Assembly: GCA_024742275.1 (NCBI GenBank)
Contig: JANSYS010000015.1
Coordinates: forward strand, 46,350-110,349
Length of the DNA stretch: 64,000 bases
Source of the DNA: Alphaproteobacteria bacterium
GTDB taxonomy: Bacteria; Pseudomonadota; Alphaproteobacteria; Thalassobaculales; Thalassobaculaceae
Reading direction: 5' to 3'
Each line of letters begins with the position of its first letter. Positions within the stretch are counted from its first letter, which is position 1. The notes beneath the pieces are model-generated. The model was not told the origin of the DNA, ran no database searches, and saw only the letters and a program-made list of their open reading frames with translations. The position numbers and the translations under genes were made by a program. This document shows, one piece after another, positions 1 through 9,123 of the stretch.

Positions 1-147
1 TTCGCCTCGAAGTCGCGGAACACGCCGTTCGATGGCCGTCCGATCGAAGGACGGGTCTGGCGAACGGTCTACCGCGGAACGACGGTCTACGACGTCGACA
101 CCGAACCTCCCCTTCCCTCTCGCCGCAGGGCCTTCGTCGATGCCTGA
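1..147 (+). CDS. pyrC: Dihydroorotase, C-terminal fragment (5' end outside window)
   Basis: Frame 1 is open from the first base to a TGA at 145-147 and encodes 48 residues. The fragment carries the end of class I dihydroorotases (SKSRNTPFDGRP followed by GRVWRTVYRG), where the C-terminal strand folds back onto the composite beta domain. The enzyme cyclises carbamoyl-aspartate to dihydroorotate in pyrimidine synthesis. Its stop overlaps the chosen plsY start by 8 bp, and pyrC-plsY is a familiar alphaproteobacterial gene order. The metal-binding barrel lies outside the window, so activity cannot be judged. Confidence 0.8.
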   Translation, partial: FASKSRNTPFDGRPIEGRVWRTVYRGTTVYDVDTEPPLPSRRRAFVDA

Positions 148-757
148 TCCCATGGGTAGTATCGAATTCACATGGCCGTTCCTGGCCGGCTTCCTGCTCG
201 CCTACCTGGTGGGCTCCATTCCTTTTGGATTGGTGCTGACCCGGTTCGCGGGTCTGGGAGACATCCGGTCGATCGGGTCCCGCAACATCGGTGCCACCAA
301 TGTCCTGCGGACCGGACGCAAGGGTCTGGCCGCCGCCACCCTGCTGCTGGACGGCGGCAAGGGGCTTCTCGCGGTAGCCGTCGCCTGGCAGTTCGGTCCG
401 GACATGGCCCTGCTCGCCGCTGTCGGTGCCATCCTCGGACACTGCTTTCCGATCTGGCTGAAGTTCAACGGCGGTAAAGGGGTGGCCACGGCCATCGGCG
501 TCTGGCTGGCCTTGGTGCCGAATGTCGGCGTCGTCGTCTGCGGCCTGTGGCTCGCGATCGCCTTCGTGTTCCGCTACTCCTCCGCGGCGTCGCTCGTCGC
601 CATGGCCGTCGCCCCGTTCCTGGCCTGGCACTTGGAAGGCCCCCAGTTTGCCCAAGCCGGGGGCGCGATCGCCGTTATTGTCTGGCTTCGACATCACCAG
701 AACATCCGGCGCCTTCTCAAAGGCGAAGAAACCCGGATCAGCTTCAGGAAGAAGTGA
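140..757 (+). CDS. plsY: Glycerol-3-phosphate acyltransferase PlsY
   Basis: Inner-membrane acyltransferase that moves an acyl group from acyl-phosphate to glycerol-3-phosphate, the first step of phospholipid synthesis (partner PlsX is not in the window). The 205-residue product has several hydrophobic segments and the PlsY signatures GSIPFG (residues 25-30), SRNIGATN, a DGGKG loop and GHCFPIWLKFNGGKG. The frame is open upstream to about 32, but ATG 140 is chosen because it gives the normal family length and overlaps the pyrC stop. It is likely cotranscribed with pyrC. Confidence 0.93.
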   Translation: MPDPMGSIEFTWPFLAGFLLAYLVGSIPFGLVLTRFAGLGDIRSIGSRNIGATNVLRTGRKGLAAATLLLDGGKGLLAVAVAWQFGPDMALLAAVGAILGHCFPIWLKFNGGKGVATAIGVWLALVPNVGVVVCGLWLAIAFVFRYSSAASLVAMAVAPFLAWHLEGPQFAQAGGAIAVIVWLRHHQNIRRLLKGEETRISFRKK

Positions 758-875
758 AACTCGGCTCCTGGTTTCAGGAGTTGATTTCATTTCGTTTAAG
801 CAACGAGACGATCGCGCCGAAACGCCCCCTGTCCGTCCATAGCTCCAGCGTCACCCAACGCAAAGGAGCCGACCG

Positions 876-2033
876 ATGCCCCGCGATGCCCTACCCGCAA
901 GCTTGTCCGACCGGGAGCGGCTGGCCCGACTGCGTCTGATTCGCACCGAGAATGTGGGGCCGATGACGTTCCGCCAGCTTCTGGAGCGCTTCGGAACCGC
1001 CGAGCGGGCCATCGATGCCCTGCCCGACCTTGCGCGCCGTGGCGGACGCCGGCGTGCGCTTGCGGTTCCGCCCGCGGGCGCAGCCGAGCGGGAGATCGCC
1101 GCCAATGCCAGGGTCGGCGCCGATCTTGTGGTGTTCGGCGACCCGCTCTATCCATCGGCGCTCGCGGCCGTCGAGGACGCCCCGGCCGTCTTCTCCCTGA
1201 TCGGGCACGGCTACCTGCCCTCGCAACGCACCGTCGCGATCGTCGGCGCGCGGAACGCGTCGATGAACGGCCGCCGCCTCGCCATGTCCCTCGCCCGCGG
1301 GATCGGCGCCGGCGGGTACGCGATCGCGTCTGGGCTGGCCCGTGGGATCGACGCCGCCGCCCATGAGGGCGCGCTGGAAACCGGCACGGTTGCGGTGGTC
1401 GCCGGCGGAATCGATGTGATCTACCCGCCGGAGCACACCGATCTGTACCGCCGCATATCGGAGGCCGGCGCCATCATCGCCGAGCAGCCGGTGGGCACCA
1501 CGCCCCAGGCGCGGCATTTTCCGTCGCGCAACCGGATCATCGCCGGGCTCAGCCTCGGCGTGCTCGTTGTCGAGGCGGCCACCCGCTCCGGCTCGCTGAT
1601 CACGGCCCGGCGCGCCCTTGATCAGGGGCGAGAGGTCTTCGCCGTTCCGGGATCTCCGCTGGACCCTCGTTGCGGCGGCACGAATGGGCTGATCAAGGAG
1701 GGGGCGGCGTTCCTGGTCGAGTCCGCCCGCGATGTCGAGAACGTCCTGGACGGGTTGGCGGCGCAGCATCTGGACGAGCCGCCGGGCCGCGACTGGCAAG
1801 GCTCAATCGGCTCGGAAACCCTTGAAACGCCGCCCCTCGAGGTGGACGACAGGGTGCGCCGGGAGGTCATGCAGGCCCTGGGTCCGGAACCGGTCGCGGT
1901 TGACGAAGTGATCCGCGGGTGCCAATTGTCGGCTCCGGTCGTCGCGACGGTGCTCCTGGAGGCGGAACTTGCTGGCCTTATTGACCGGCACCCAGGAAAC
2001 CAGATTTCGCGGCGTTTGGAAGTCCCGGTCTGA
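876..2033 (+). CDS. dprA: DNA-processing protein DprA
   Basis: DprA/Smf binds incoming single-stranded DNA and loads RecA during transformation; it is also common in species not known to be competent. The 385-residue protein has an N-terminal SAM-like helical region, a Rossmann core with VGARNAS (around residue 118), SGLARGID, a GSLITARRALDQGREVFAVPG stretch near 236, and a C-terminal winged-helix (DML1-like) domain from about 310. An AAGGAG ribosome site lies 8 bases before the ATG. It follows plsY by 118 bp and precedes topA, the common dprA-topA order. Confidence 0.93.
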   Translation: MPRDALPASLSDRERLARLRLIRTENVGPMTFRQLLERFGTAERAIDALPDLARRGGRRRALAVPPAGAAEREIAANARVGADLVVFGDPLYPSALAAVEDAPAVFSLIGHGYLPSQRTVAIVGARNASMNGRRLAMSLARGIGAGGYAIASGLARGIDAAAHEGALETGTVAVVAGGIDVIYPPEHTDLYRRISEAGAIIAEQPVGTTPQARHFPSRNRIIAGLSLGVLVVEAATRSGSLITARRALDQGREVFAVPGSPLDPRCGGTNGLIKEGAAFLVESARDVENVLDGLAAQHLDEPPGRDWQGSIGSETLETPPLEVDDRVRREVMQALGPEPVAVDEVIRGCQLSAPVVATVLLEAELAGLIDRHPGNQISRRLEVPV

Positions 2034-2093
2034 CCATGCGGCCGTTCCGCCGTTCGGTCAAAAGATCTGATCCAGGGAAAGCGAACGGTACGC

Positions 2094-4793
2094 ATGAGCA
2101 AAGTCGTTGTCGTCGAATCCCCGGCAAAGGCCAAGACCATCAACAAGTACCTCGGCAGCGACTATCACGTCCTGGCGAGTTACGGCCACATCCGGGACCT
2201 GCCGCCCAAGGACGGATCCGTCGATCCGGACCAGGACTTCGAAATGCGGTGGCAGACGGACCAGCGATCGGAAAAGCAGATCAAGGCGATCGCCGAGGCG
2301 ATGAAGGGGGCCGACCAGCTTATTCTGGCAACCGACCCTGACCGCGAGGGCGAAGCGATCAGTTGGCACGTCCGAAACGTTCTCGACGAGCGCAAGGTGC
2401 TGAACGGGGTCGACGTCAAACGCGTCGCCTTCAACGCCATCACCAAGGACGCGGTCCTCGACGCCATCGCTCATCCGCGCGAACTCGACCAGGCGCTGAT
2501 CGACGCCTATCTGGCGCGCCGTGCGCTCGACTACCTCGTCGGCTTCACCCTGTCGCCGGTCCTATGGCGCAAGCTGCCGGGCGCCCGCTCCGCCGGCCGC
2601 GTGCAGTCCGTCGCGCTGCGCCTGATCTGCGAGCGGGAGGCCGAGGTCGAACGCTTCGTGCCGCAGGAATACTGGTCGGTCGAAGCGGTGTTCCGCACCC
2701 AGGAGCGCAAGACCTTCACCGCGCGCCTGACCCACCTGGACGGCACCAAGCTCGATCGCCTCGACATCAAGTCGGAAGCCCAGGCCAAAGCCGCCGTTGC
2801 CGCCATCGAAGCCGGCGAGTTCTCCATCGGATCGGTGGAGAAGAAGCGCGTCCGGCGCAACCCGTCGCCGCCCTTCACCACGTCCACCCTGCAGCAGGAG
2901 GCGTCCCGCAAGCTCGGCTTCGGCGCGTCCCGCACGATGCAACTCGCCCAGAGGCTCTACGAGGGCGTGGATATCGGCGGCGAGACCACGGGTCTGATCA
3001 CCTACATGCGAACCGACGGCGTGCAGATGTCGCCGGAGGCGATCACCCAGATCCGCACCGCAATCGGCGGCGAGTACGGCGACCGCTACCTGCCGAACAC
3101 GCCCCGCGCCTATACCTCCAAGGCGAAGAACGCCCAGGAGGCGCACGAGGCGATCCGCCCGACCGATGTCGTCCGGACGCCGGAGTCCATGCGTTCGCGT
3201 CTGGATGCCGATCAGTGGAAGCTGTACTCGCTGATCTGGAAACGGGCCGTCGCCAGCCAGATGGCCAGTGCCGAGCTCGACCAGACCACGATCGACGTCG
3301 CCGACAAGGGCGGCCGCAGCGTACTTCGCGCCACCGGCTCGGTGATCGCTTTCGACGGTTTCCTGAAGCTCTACCGCGAGGATCGCGACGACAGCGACGG
3401 CGCCGATCTCGGCGACGACGAGAATGACAAGATCCTGCCTGCGGTCGCCGACGGCGAGGCCGTGTCCCGACAGGACGTGACCCCGGAAGAGCATTTCACC
3501 CAGCCGCCACCGCGCTATTCCGAGGCAAGCCTGGTCAAGAAGCTGGAAGAACTCGGAATCGGCCGCCCGTCAACTTATGCCAGCATTCTGCAGGTCCTCC
3601 AGGACCGGGAATATGTCCGATTGGACCGTCGTCGTTTCGTGCCGGAGGATCGAGGCCGTCTCGTCACGACCTTCCTGTCGAGTTTCTTCGAGCGCTACGT
3701 CCAGTACAACTTCACTGCCGACCTGGAAACCCAGCTCGACGAGGTTTCGGACGGTCAGATCGACTGGCGTCAGGTGCTCAGAGACTTCTGGACCTCGTTC
3801 AAAGGTTCGGTCGACGGGACGAAAGACCTGTCGATCGGCGACGTCATCGAGAAACTCGACGCCGAGCTCGCGGATCATTTCTTTCCCAAGGGCGAGGATG
3901 GACAACCGGCACGGACCTGTCCGAGTTGCGGCGACGGCAATCTTTCGCTGCGGTTGGGCAAGTTCGGCGCCTTCATCGGCTGCTCGAACTATCCGAATTG
4001 CAAGTTCACCCGTCAGCTCGGAGAAGCCGCCGGCGGCCGTCCGGTCGACGCCGAGGGAGAGGGTGGCACGCTGCCCCGCGTGCTAGGCCAGGATCCGGAG
4101 ACCGGACAGGACGTCAGCCTCAAGAAGGGTCCGTACGGCGTCTACGTGCAGCTCGGCGAACCCGAAGAGGGCTCGAAGGCCAAACCGAAGCGGGCCTCTT
4201 TACCGAAACAGGTCTCACCCGCGGATATCGACCTTCAGAAGGCGCTCGCCCTCCTCTCTCTGCCCCGTCCGGTGGGCGAGCACCCCGAGACCAAGGACAT
4301 GATCGAGGCCGGAATCGGCCGCTACGGGCCATATCTTAAATTCGCCGGTACGTATGTCAGCCTTCCCGCGGACGATACGGTGTTGACGATCGGACTGAAT
4401 CACGCGGTCCAGATCATCGCCGAAAAGGGCTCGAAGAAGAAACCGGCCCGCTCCATCGGTGACCATCCGGCAGACGGCAAGCCGGTCACCGTCCAGGCCG
4501 GACGCTACGGGCCATATGTCCAGCACGGTTCGCTTCGAGCCACGCTGCCCAAGGGCGAGGAGATGGAGACCATCGGCCTCGAGCGTGCGGTCGAACTCCT
4601 CACAGCGAAAGCCGAGAAGAGCGGCAAAGGCGCGCCCAAGAAAGCCGCCGCCAAGAAGACAACTGCCAAGAAGTCCGCTGCCAAGAAACCGGCGGCGAAG
4701 AAGACCGCGGCCAAGAAGGCTCCAACCGAAAAGGCGGCTGCGAAGTCGAAGAAGTCGGACGATGCGGAGTCGGCCGGAACGTCGGGAAACTGA
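2094..4793 (+). CDS. topA: DNA topoisomerase I
   Basis: Type IA topoisomerase relaxing negative supercoils. The 899-residue protein starts with a Toprim domain (VVVESPAKAKTI, then DPDREGE), followed by the cleavage/rejoining domains with catalytic tyrosine in TYMRTDG (about Tyr304). A four-cysteine zinc finger (CPSCG...GCSNYPNC, about residue 608) and several topo_C repeats (GRYGPY twice) follow. The last 60 or so residues are a Lys/Ala tail of repeated KKxAAKK units, as in many actinobacterial and some alphaproteobacterial TopA proteins, where such tails aid DNA binding. It lies 60 bp after dprA and 10 bp before rnr. Confidence 0.97.
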   Translation: MSKVVVVESPAKAKTINKYLGSDYHVLASYGHIRDLPPKDGSVDPDQDFEMRWQTDQRSEKQIKAIAEAMKGADQLILATDPDREGEAISWHVRNVLDERKVLNGVDVKRVAFNAITKDAVLDAIAHPRELDQALIDAYLARRALDYLVGFTLSPVLWRKLPGARSAGRVQSVALRLICEREAEVERFVPQEYWSVEAVFRTQERKTFTARLTHLDGTKLDRLDIKSEAQAKAAVAAIEAGEFSIGSVEKKRVRRNPSPPFTTSTLQQEASRKLGFGASRTMQLAQRLYEGVDIGGETTGLITYMRTDGVQMSPEAITQIRTAIGGEYGDRYLPNTPRAYTSKAKNAQEAHEAIRPTDVVRTPESMRSRLDADQWKLYSLIWKRAVASQMASAELDQTTIDVADKGGRSVLRATGSVIAFDGFLKLYREDRDDSDGADLGDDENDKILPAVADGEAVSRQDVTPEEHFTQPPPRYSEASLVKKLEELGIGRPSTYASILQVLQDREYVRLDRRRFVPEDRGRLVTTFLSSFFERYVQYNFTADLETQLDEVSDGQIDWRQVLRDFWTSFKGSVDGTKDLSIGDVIEKLDAELADHFFPKGEDGQPARTCPSCGDGNLSLRLGKFGAFIGCSNYPNCKFTRQLGEAAGGRPVDAEGEGGTLPRVLGQDPETGQDVSLKKGPYGVYVQLGEPEEGSKAKPKRASLPKQVSPADIDLQKALALLSLPRPVGEHPETKDMIEAGIGRYGPYLKFAGTYVSLPADDTVLTIGLNHAVQIIAEKGSKKKPARSIGDHPADGKPVTVQAGRYGPYVQHGSLRATLPKGEEMETIGLERAVELLTAKAEKSGKGAPKKAAAKKTTAKKSAAKKPAAKKTAAKKAPTEKAAAKSKKSDDAESAGTSGN

Positions 4794-4803
4794 GCCCGCC
4801 GAC

Positions 4804-7038
4804 GTGACCCGTCCTCCCGCCCAGCTTCCGACCCGCGCGCAGATCCTCGCGTTCGTCGAGGACAGCCCGACGCCCGTCGGCCGGCGCGAGATCGCGCGCG
4901 CTTTCGACATCAAGGGGCCGATGCGCGCCGAACTGCGCGGTTTGCTGAAGGAAATGGCCGACGCGGGCGACCTGGACATGGGGCGCAAGCGCAAGGTGGC
5001 GCCGGTCGGAGCCCTGCCCGAAGTCGCGGTCGTGGAGGTCACGGGGGTTGACGAGGACGGGGAGGTGCTGGCCCGTGCCGTAGGCCGCGAGGCTGAGGAG
5101 CCCCCCGCCCGCATCCATCTCCTGGCCGACCGCCGCTCCGGCCCGATGGGCCGGGGAGATCGTGCATTGTGCCGCCTGGAGCGCCGCGGCGACACGTTCT
5201 ACGTCGCGCGGGTAATCCGCCGTATCGGACGCGCCACGCCCCGCACCCTCGGTGTGTTCGAGAAAACCTCCGACGGCGGGCGCGTGCGCTCAACCGACAA
5301 GAAGGCGAAGTCGGAGATCCGGATCCCGAAGGGAGACGAGAAGGACGCGAAGACCGGCGATCTGGTCACCGTCGAGATCATGCCGAAAGGCCGGCTCGGT
5401 CTGCCGGTCGGTCGGGTTGTGGAACGGTTCGCCGGCGTGGCCGACCCGAAATCGTTCAGCCGCATCGCCATCCACGAGCAGGAAATCCCGGACCAGTTTC
5501 CGGATGCCGCTGTCGCCCAGGCCGAGAAGGCCAAAGCGGTGGGCCTCGGCAAGCGCACCGATCTGCGAAACGTTCCGCTCGTGACCATTGACGGAATCGA
5601 CGCCCGGGATTTCGACGATGCGGTCTTCGCGGAGCCGGACGACGATCCGGGAAACCCGGGCGGCTTCCGACTTCTGGTCGCCATCGCCGACGTCGCCCAC
5701 TACGTCCGCCCCGGAGACGCGCTCGATCGCGAGGCGCTCAAGCGCGGCAACTCGGTCTATTTCCCCGACCAGGTCGTGCCGATGCTCCCGGAGGCGCTGT
5801 CTAACGGCCTCTGTTCGCTCCGTCCTGACGAGGATCGCGCCTGCCTTGCTGTGGAAATCGTCATCGATGCCGCCGGCAACAAGCGCCGTCACAGGTTCAT
5901 GCGCGGTCTGATGCGGTCCCAGGCGCGCCTGACCTACCGACAGGTGCAGGAGGCCCATGACGGCGGCACAAGGGCGGGGATCCCCGACGGGGTGCTGGAA
6001 CCGCTCTACGGGGCCTTCGAGGCCCTTAGGAAGGCCCGTGCGGCGCGAGGGGCATTGGATATCGACCTGCCGGAGAAACGGGTCATCCTCGACGGAGCCG
6101 GCACCATCACCGAGATCGGCATTCGCGAGCGCCTCGACGCACACATGCTGATCGAAGAATTCATGGTGCTGGCAAACGTCTGCGCGGCCGAAACCCTGGA
6201 GGACCGTCGCCAGCCCTGCATGTACCGGGTCCACGAAACGCCCGATCCGGAAAAGGTCGCCGCACTGGCCGAAGTCCTGGACGGGCTCGGCATTCCGTTC
6301 GCCAAAGATCAGGTCGTCCGACCGAAGACCTTTAACGCCGTGCTCGCCAAGGTGAAGGGCGAACCGCACGAGCGTATGGTCAACGAATTGGTCCTGCGCT
6401 CCCAATCGCAGGCGGTATACGCGCCCGAGAATCTAGGCCATTTCGGCCTCGCCCTGACCAGATACGCGCATTTCACGTCCCCGATCCGCCGCTACTCGGA
6501 CCTGCTCGTCCATCGGGCGCTGATCAGAGGGCTCAAGCTCGGGGACGACGGGCTGCGCCCGGACGACGATGCCGATTTCCAGGAATGGGGCGAGCACATC
6601 TCCATGACGGAGCGCCGGGCGGCGACGGCCGAGCGCACCACGTTGGACCGCTACCTTGCCCGTCACCTAGCCGACCGGGTGGGCGGAATCTTCCCCGGAC
6701 GGATAAACGGCGTGACCAAGTTCGGCGTGTTCGTCACCCTGGACGAGACCGGAGCGGACGGACTGGTACCGATTCGCTCCCTTCCGGACGATTACTACGA
6801 CCATGATGACGTCCACCACACTCTGACCGGCCGCTCGCATGGTTGGGTCTTCAGATTGGGCGACCGGGTCGAGGTTCGTCTTGTCGATTCTGACCCGGCG
6901 TCCGGCGGCATCGTCGTCGAGATCGTCTCCGGCGGCACCCAGGGTCCGGCGCCGCGCGGCGGTCGGCGCCACGGTGGACCGAAGCGTCGGCCACAGGCCC
7001 GCGGTCGCCGACACAAACCCGGCGGTCGACGGAAATAG
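4804..7038 (+). CDS. rnr: Ribonuclease R
   Basis: 3'-5' exoribonuclease of the RNB/RNase II family that degrades structured RNA. GTG 4804 is chosen: the frame is open well upstream, but that part is the shadow of topA. This gives 744 residues, the normal RNase R size. An N-terminal helix-turn-helix-like region comes first, then cold-shock domains. The RNB catalytic block follows (IDGIDARDFDDAV at about 262-275, metal-binding aspartates intact; HFTSPIRRYSDL further on), then an S1 domain (about 630-705). The C-terminus is very basic (GRRHGGPKRRPQARGRRHK), as expected for helicase-type unwinding of RNA. It is almost certainly cotranscribed with topA. Confidence 0.96.
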   Translation: MTRPPAQLPTRAQILAFVEDSPTPVGRREIARAFDIKGPMRAELRGLLKEMADAGDLDMGRKRKVAPVGALPEVAVVEVTGVDEDGEVLARAVGREAEEPPARIHLLADRRSGPMGRGDRALCRLERRGDTFYVARVIRRIGRATPRTLGVFEKTSDGGRVRSTDKKAKSEIRIPKGDEKDAKTGDLVTVEIMPKGRLGLPVGRVVERFAGVADPKSFSRIAIHEQEIPDQFPDAAVAQAEKAKAVGLGKRTDLRNVPLVTIDGIDARDFDDAVFAEPDDDPGNPGGFRLLVAIADVAHYVRPGDALDREALKRGNSVYFPDQVVPMLPEALSNGLCSLRPDEDRACLAVEIVIDAAGNKRRHRFMRGLMRSQARLTYRQVQEAHDGGTRAGIPDGVLEPLYGAFEALRKARAARGALDIDLPEKRVILDGAGTITEIGIRERLDAHMLIEEFMVLANVCAAETLEDRRQPCMYRVHETPDPEKVAALAEVLDGLGIPFAKDQVVRPKTFNAVLAKVKGEPHERMVNELVLRSQSQAVYAPENLGHFGLALTRYAHFTSPIRRYSDLLVHRALIRGLKLGDDGLRPDDDADFQEWGEHISMTERRAATAERTTLDRYLARHLADRVGGIFPGRINGVTKFGVFVTLDETGADGLVPIRSLPDDYYDHDDVHHTLTGRSHGWVFRLGDRVEVRLVDSDPASGGIVVEIVSGGTQGPAPRGGRRHGGPKRRPQARGRRHKPGGRRK

Positions 7039-7125
7039 CAGACAGCCGCTGGCACGCGTCCGCGGGCAAACTCATCGCCGGGTACAATTGATTCGGCACA
7101 GGAATTGCAGCATTGTGATGAGTAG

Positions 7126-7141
7126 CGGAGCGTTCGCTCCG
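7126..7141 (+). other. Short hairpin before the S41 peptidase gene
   Basis: Perfect 6-bp inverted repeat CGGAGC-GTTC-GCTCCG. It lies inside a 16-codon reading frame (ATG 7118, TGA 7166-7168) whose stop overlaps the ATG of the S41 peptidase gene. It could tune translation of the downstream gene; there is no poly-T, so it is not a terminator. Confidence 0.4.
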
Positions 7142-7164
7142 TCCTTGGCCCTGAGTGCGATTGA

Positions 7165-8778
7165 ATGACCGGTTTGAGCCGTCTGACCCCGCGCAACGTT
7201 GCATCGTCGCTCTCCTGGCGCCGGCTCGCGGTCTGTGGACTGGCGCTGACGGCGTTGGGATCCTGTGCGGTAACGGATCCGTACGCGGGCCAGCCCGGAT
7301 ACTTCGCCATGGACACCGGGGCCGAAGTCTTCTCGATCGGGTACGAGGGGATCGCTGATCTATACGTTGAGGCCGTACCTACCCAGTCCCTCGCGCTGGC
7401 CGCGCTGGACGGAGTCGCGGCTCTCGATCCGTCGATCGGCTTCGTTCGCCGTGGGGATTCGCTGATCGTCACAACCGACGGCACGCCGTTTGCCAAGTTC
7501 GTTGTGCCGCATGACGAAAATGCGCGCGATTGGGCACGTTTGACCTCTGCGTCCCTGGCAGCGGCCCGCAAGCGGTCAGCTGTTCTCATGCAGACGAGCA
7601 ACGATCGGCTGTTCGAGGCGGCCTTCGACGCCATCACCCAGAAACTGGATCGGTTCTCGCGATACCGCAATGCCGCCGAGTCGGAGGCGTCCAGAGCCGC
7701 CAGGAAGGGATATGTCGGCGTTGGCGTCACCATCAGCGCGCAGGATGGTGCGATCGTTGTGTCGTCCGTTTTCGCGAAGTCTCCAGCCGACGACGCTGGC
7801 CTGATGCAGGGCGATCGTTTCGTTTCCATCGCCGGCACCCCCGTCGCAGGATTGGGCGTCTCGGACGCCGCCCATCTCTTGCGCGGACGCAGCGGTACGT
7901 CGGTCCCCATCCGTGTCGCCCGAGGCGATGCCGAGTTCGACGTCTCGGTTCGCCGTCAACAAGTGATCGAGGACACGGTTCGGTTCGAACCGGTGGACGG
8001 AATCGCCTACTTCCATGTCAGCGGCTTCAACGTCGCAACGGCATCGGCGCTTGCTGACGCGATCCACGACGCGAAGGACGTTTTGGGTGAAGACCTTCCC
8101 GGCATCGTTCTAGACCTCAGGCAGAACCGCGGCGGAACCCTGAACCAGGCCGTTGAAGTCGCGGATCTGTTCGTCGACAGCGGCCTGTTGCTTGAAACGA
8201 GAGGCCGTCATAGCAGTTCGAGACACACCTATGACGCCCATTTCGACGACACCGTCACGAACGCCCCGCTGGCGGTTCTGATAGACAGCGGATCCGCATC
8301 CGCAGCGGAAGTCGTCGCGGCGGCGCTTCAGGACTCCGGCCGCGCCCTCGTGATCGGCGCCCGGTCTTACGGCAAGGGATCAGTCCAGCGCATTCTCGAA
8401 TTGCCTCCCATCGGCACCGAGTTGCATCTGACCTGGGCCCGTATGCATGCACCGTCCGGATACACGCTCGCAGAGTTCGGCGTTTTTCCCTCGATCTGCA
8501 CACCGGACTATGGAAACGACCCGCAGGTCGGCGCCGCCGCCCTCGAATCAGGCGAGCTGCGGCTCAGCGAGACCATGCAGAACCGCCTCTACGTGGCCAC
8601 GATGGCGGAAGCCGACCGCGACACCCTCAAGAACTGGTGCAACGCGGATCACCCGCCGTCGACCACCGACGGCGACACGAAGCTGGCCGTGCGGCTGCTG
8701 TCCGATCGCAAGCTGTTCAGTCTGGCGTTCCACGCTTCCCGCGTCGCGCTTGGTGAGCGGCCGAGAGAAAGCAACTAA
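7165..8778 (+). CDS. S41 family (C-terminal processing) peptidase, lipoprotein
   Basis: Serine protease of the tail-specific/CtpA class, probably acting in the periplasm. The 537-residue protein has a hydrophobic N-terminus ending in a lipobox (LGSC, Cys34), so it is probably lipid-anchored. A PDZ domain spans about 185-265 (GVGVTIS, then AGLMQGDRFVSI). The S41 domain holds the catalytic pair: Ser379 in GSASAAE and Lys404 in SYGKGSVQ, with normal 25-residue spacing. The substrate is unknown. The ATG has no clear Shine-Dalgarno and overlaps the stop of an upstream 16-codon frame (ATGA), suggesting translational coupling. It is distinct from the usual ctpA beside the rlmH/rsfS genes. Confidence 0.85.
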   Translation: MTGLSRLTPRNVASSLSWRRLAVCGLALTALGSCAVTDPYAGQPGYFAMDTGAEVFSIGYEGIADLYVEAVPTQSLALAALDGVAALDPSIGFVRRGDSLIVTTDGTPFAKFVVPHDENARDWARLTSASLAAARKRSAVLMQTSNDRLFEAAFDAITQKLDRFSRYRNAAESEASRAARKGYVGVGVTISAQDGAIVVSSVFAKSPADDAGLMQGDRFVSIAGTPVAGLGVSDAAHLLRGRSGTSVPIRVARGDAEFDVSVRRQQVIEDTVRFEPVDGIAYFHVSGFNVATASALADAIHDAKDVLGEDLPGIVLDLRQNRGGTLNQAVEVADLFVDSGLLLETRGRHSSSRHTYDAHFDDTVTNAPLAVLIDSGSASAAEVVAAALQDSGRALVIGARSYGKGSVQRILELPPIGTELHLTWARMHAPSGYTLAEFGVFPSICTPDYGNDPQVGAAALESGELRLSETMQNRLYVATMAEADRDTLKNWCNADHPPSTTDGDTKLAVRLLSDRKLFSLAFHASRVALGERPRESN

Positions 8779-8784
8779 GCAACC

Positions 8785-8812
8785 TTGACAACCGTGGCGC
8801 CGTAGCTATTTT
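8785..8812 (+). promoter_or_regulatory. Sigma-70-type promoter for rpmG
   Basis: Perfect -35 TTGACA (8785-8790) and -10 TATTTT (8807-8812) separated by 16 bp, 32 bp before the rpmG start. It lies just after the S41 gene stop, giving rpmG its own transcription unit. Confidence 0.65.
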
Positions 8813-8843
8813 GCGGCCTCCGCGAAGGCGAAGGAGATGAGAC

Positions 8844-9011
8844 ATGGCGAAGCCCGCGACCGTTCTGATCAAGATGGTCAGCACCGCCGACACCGGTTAC
8901 TTCTACGTGACGAAGAAGAACCCGCGTACGAAGACCGAGAAGCTTGAGCTGCGCAAATACGACCCGGTTGCGCGCAAGCACGTGCTGTTCAAGGAATCCA
9001 AGATCAAGTGA
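8844..9011 (+). CDS. rpmG: 50S ribosomal protein L33
   Basis: 55-residue ribosomal protein of the large subunit: [18 protein letters not shown], then YVTKKNPR and [23 protein letters not shown], an essentially complete match to alphaproteobacterial L33. The zinc-binding cysteines of the C+ form are absent, so this is the C- (zinc-independent) type. AAGGAG lies 8 bases upstream. It has its own promoter and terminator. Confidence 0.97.
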   Translation: MAKPATVLIKMVSTADTGYFYVTKKNPRTKTEKLELRKYDPVARKHVLFKESKIK

Positions 9012-9035
9012 TTTTCGGTTTCTTTTGACGGTTCG

Positions 9036-9066
9036 AAGGGTCGCCCGGCGGGCGGCCCTTTTTTCT
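9036..9066 (+). terminator. Rho-independent terminator after rpmG
   Basis: GC-rich hairpin (GGGTCGCC paired with GGCGGCCC, one G-T pair, short CGG-type loop) followed by six T residues, 25 bases after the rpmG stop. Confidence 0.85.
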
Positions 9067-9123
9067 TCGGGTGCCGTTCCAAGCTTCGATCCGCGATGTC
9101 CAGCTCAGGAGACGCGCCTAACC

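Noticed and set aside
32..139. Upstream extension of plsY
   Set aside because: The extra residues are the pyrC C-terminus read in another frame; the normal PlsY length begins at ATG 140.
4459..4803. N-terminal extension of RNase R within topA
   Set aside because: An Arg/Pro-rich shadow of the topA Lys/Ala tail; GTG 4804 gives family-typical length.
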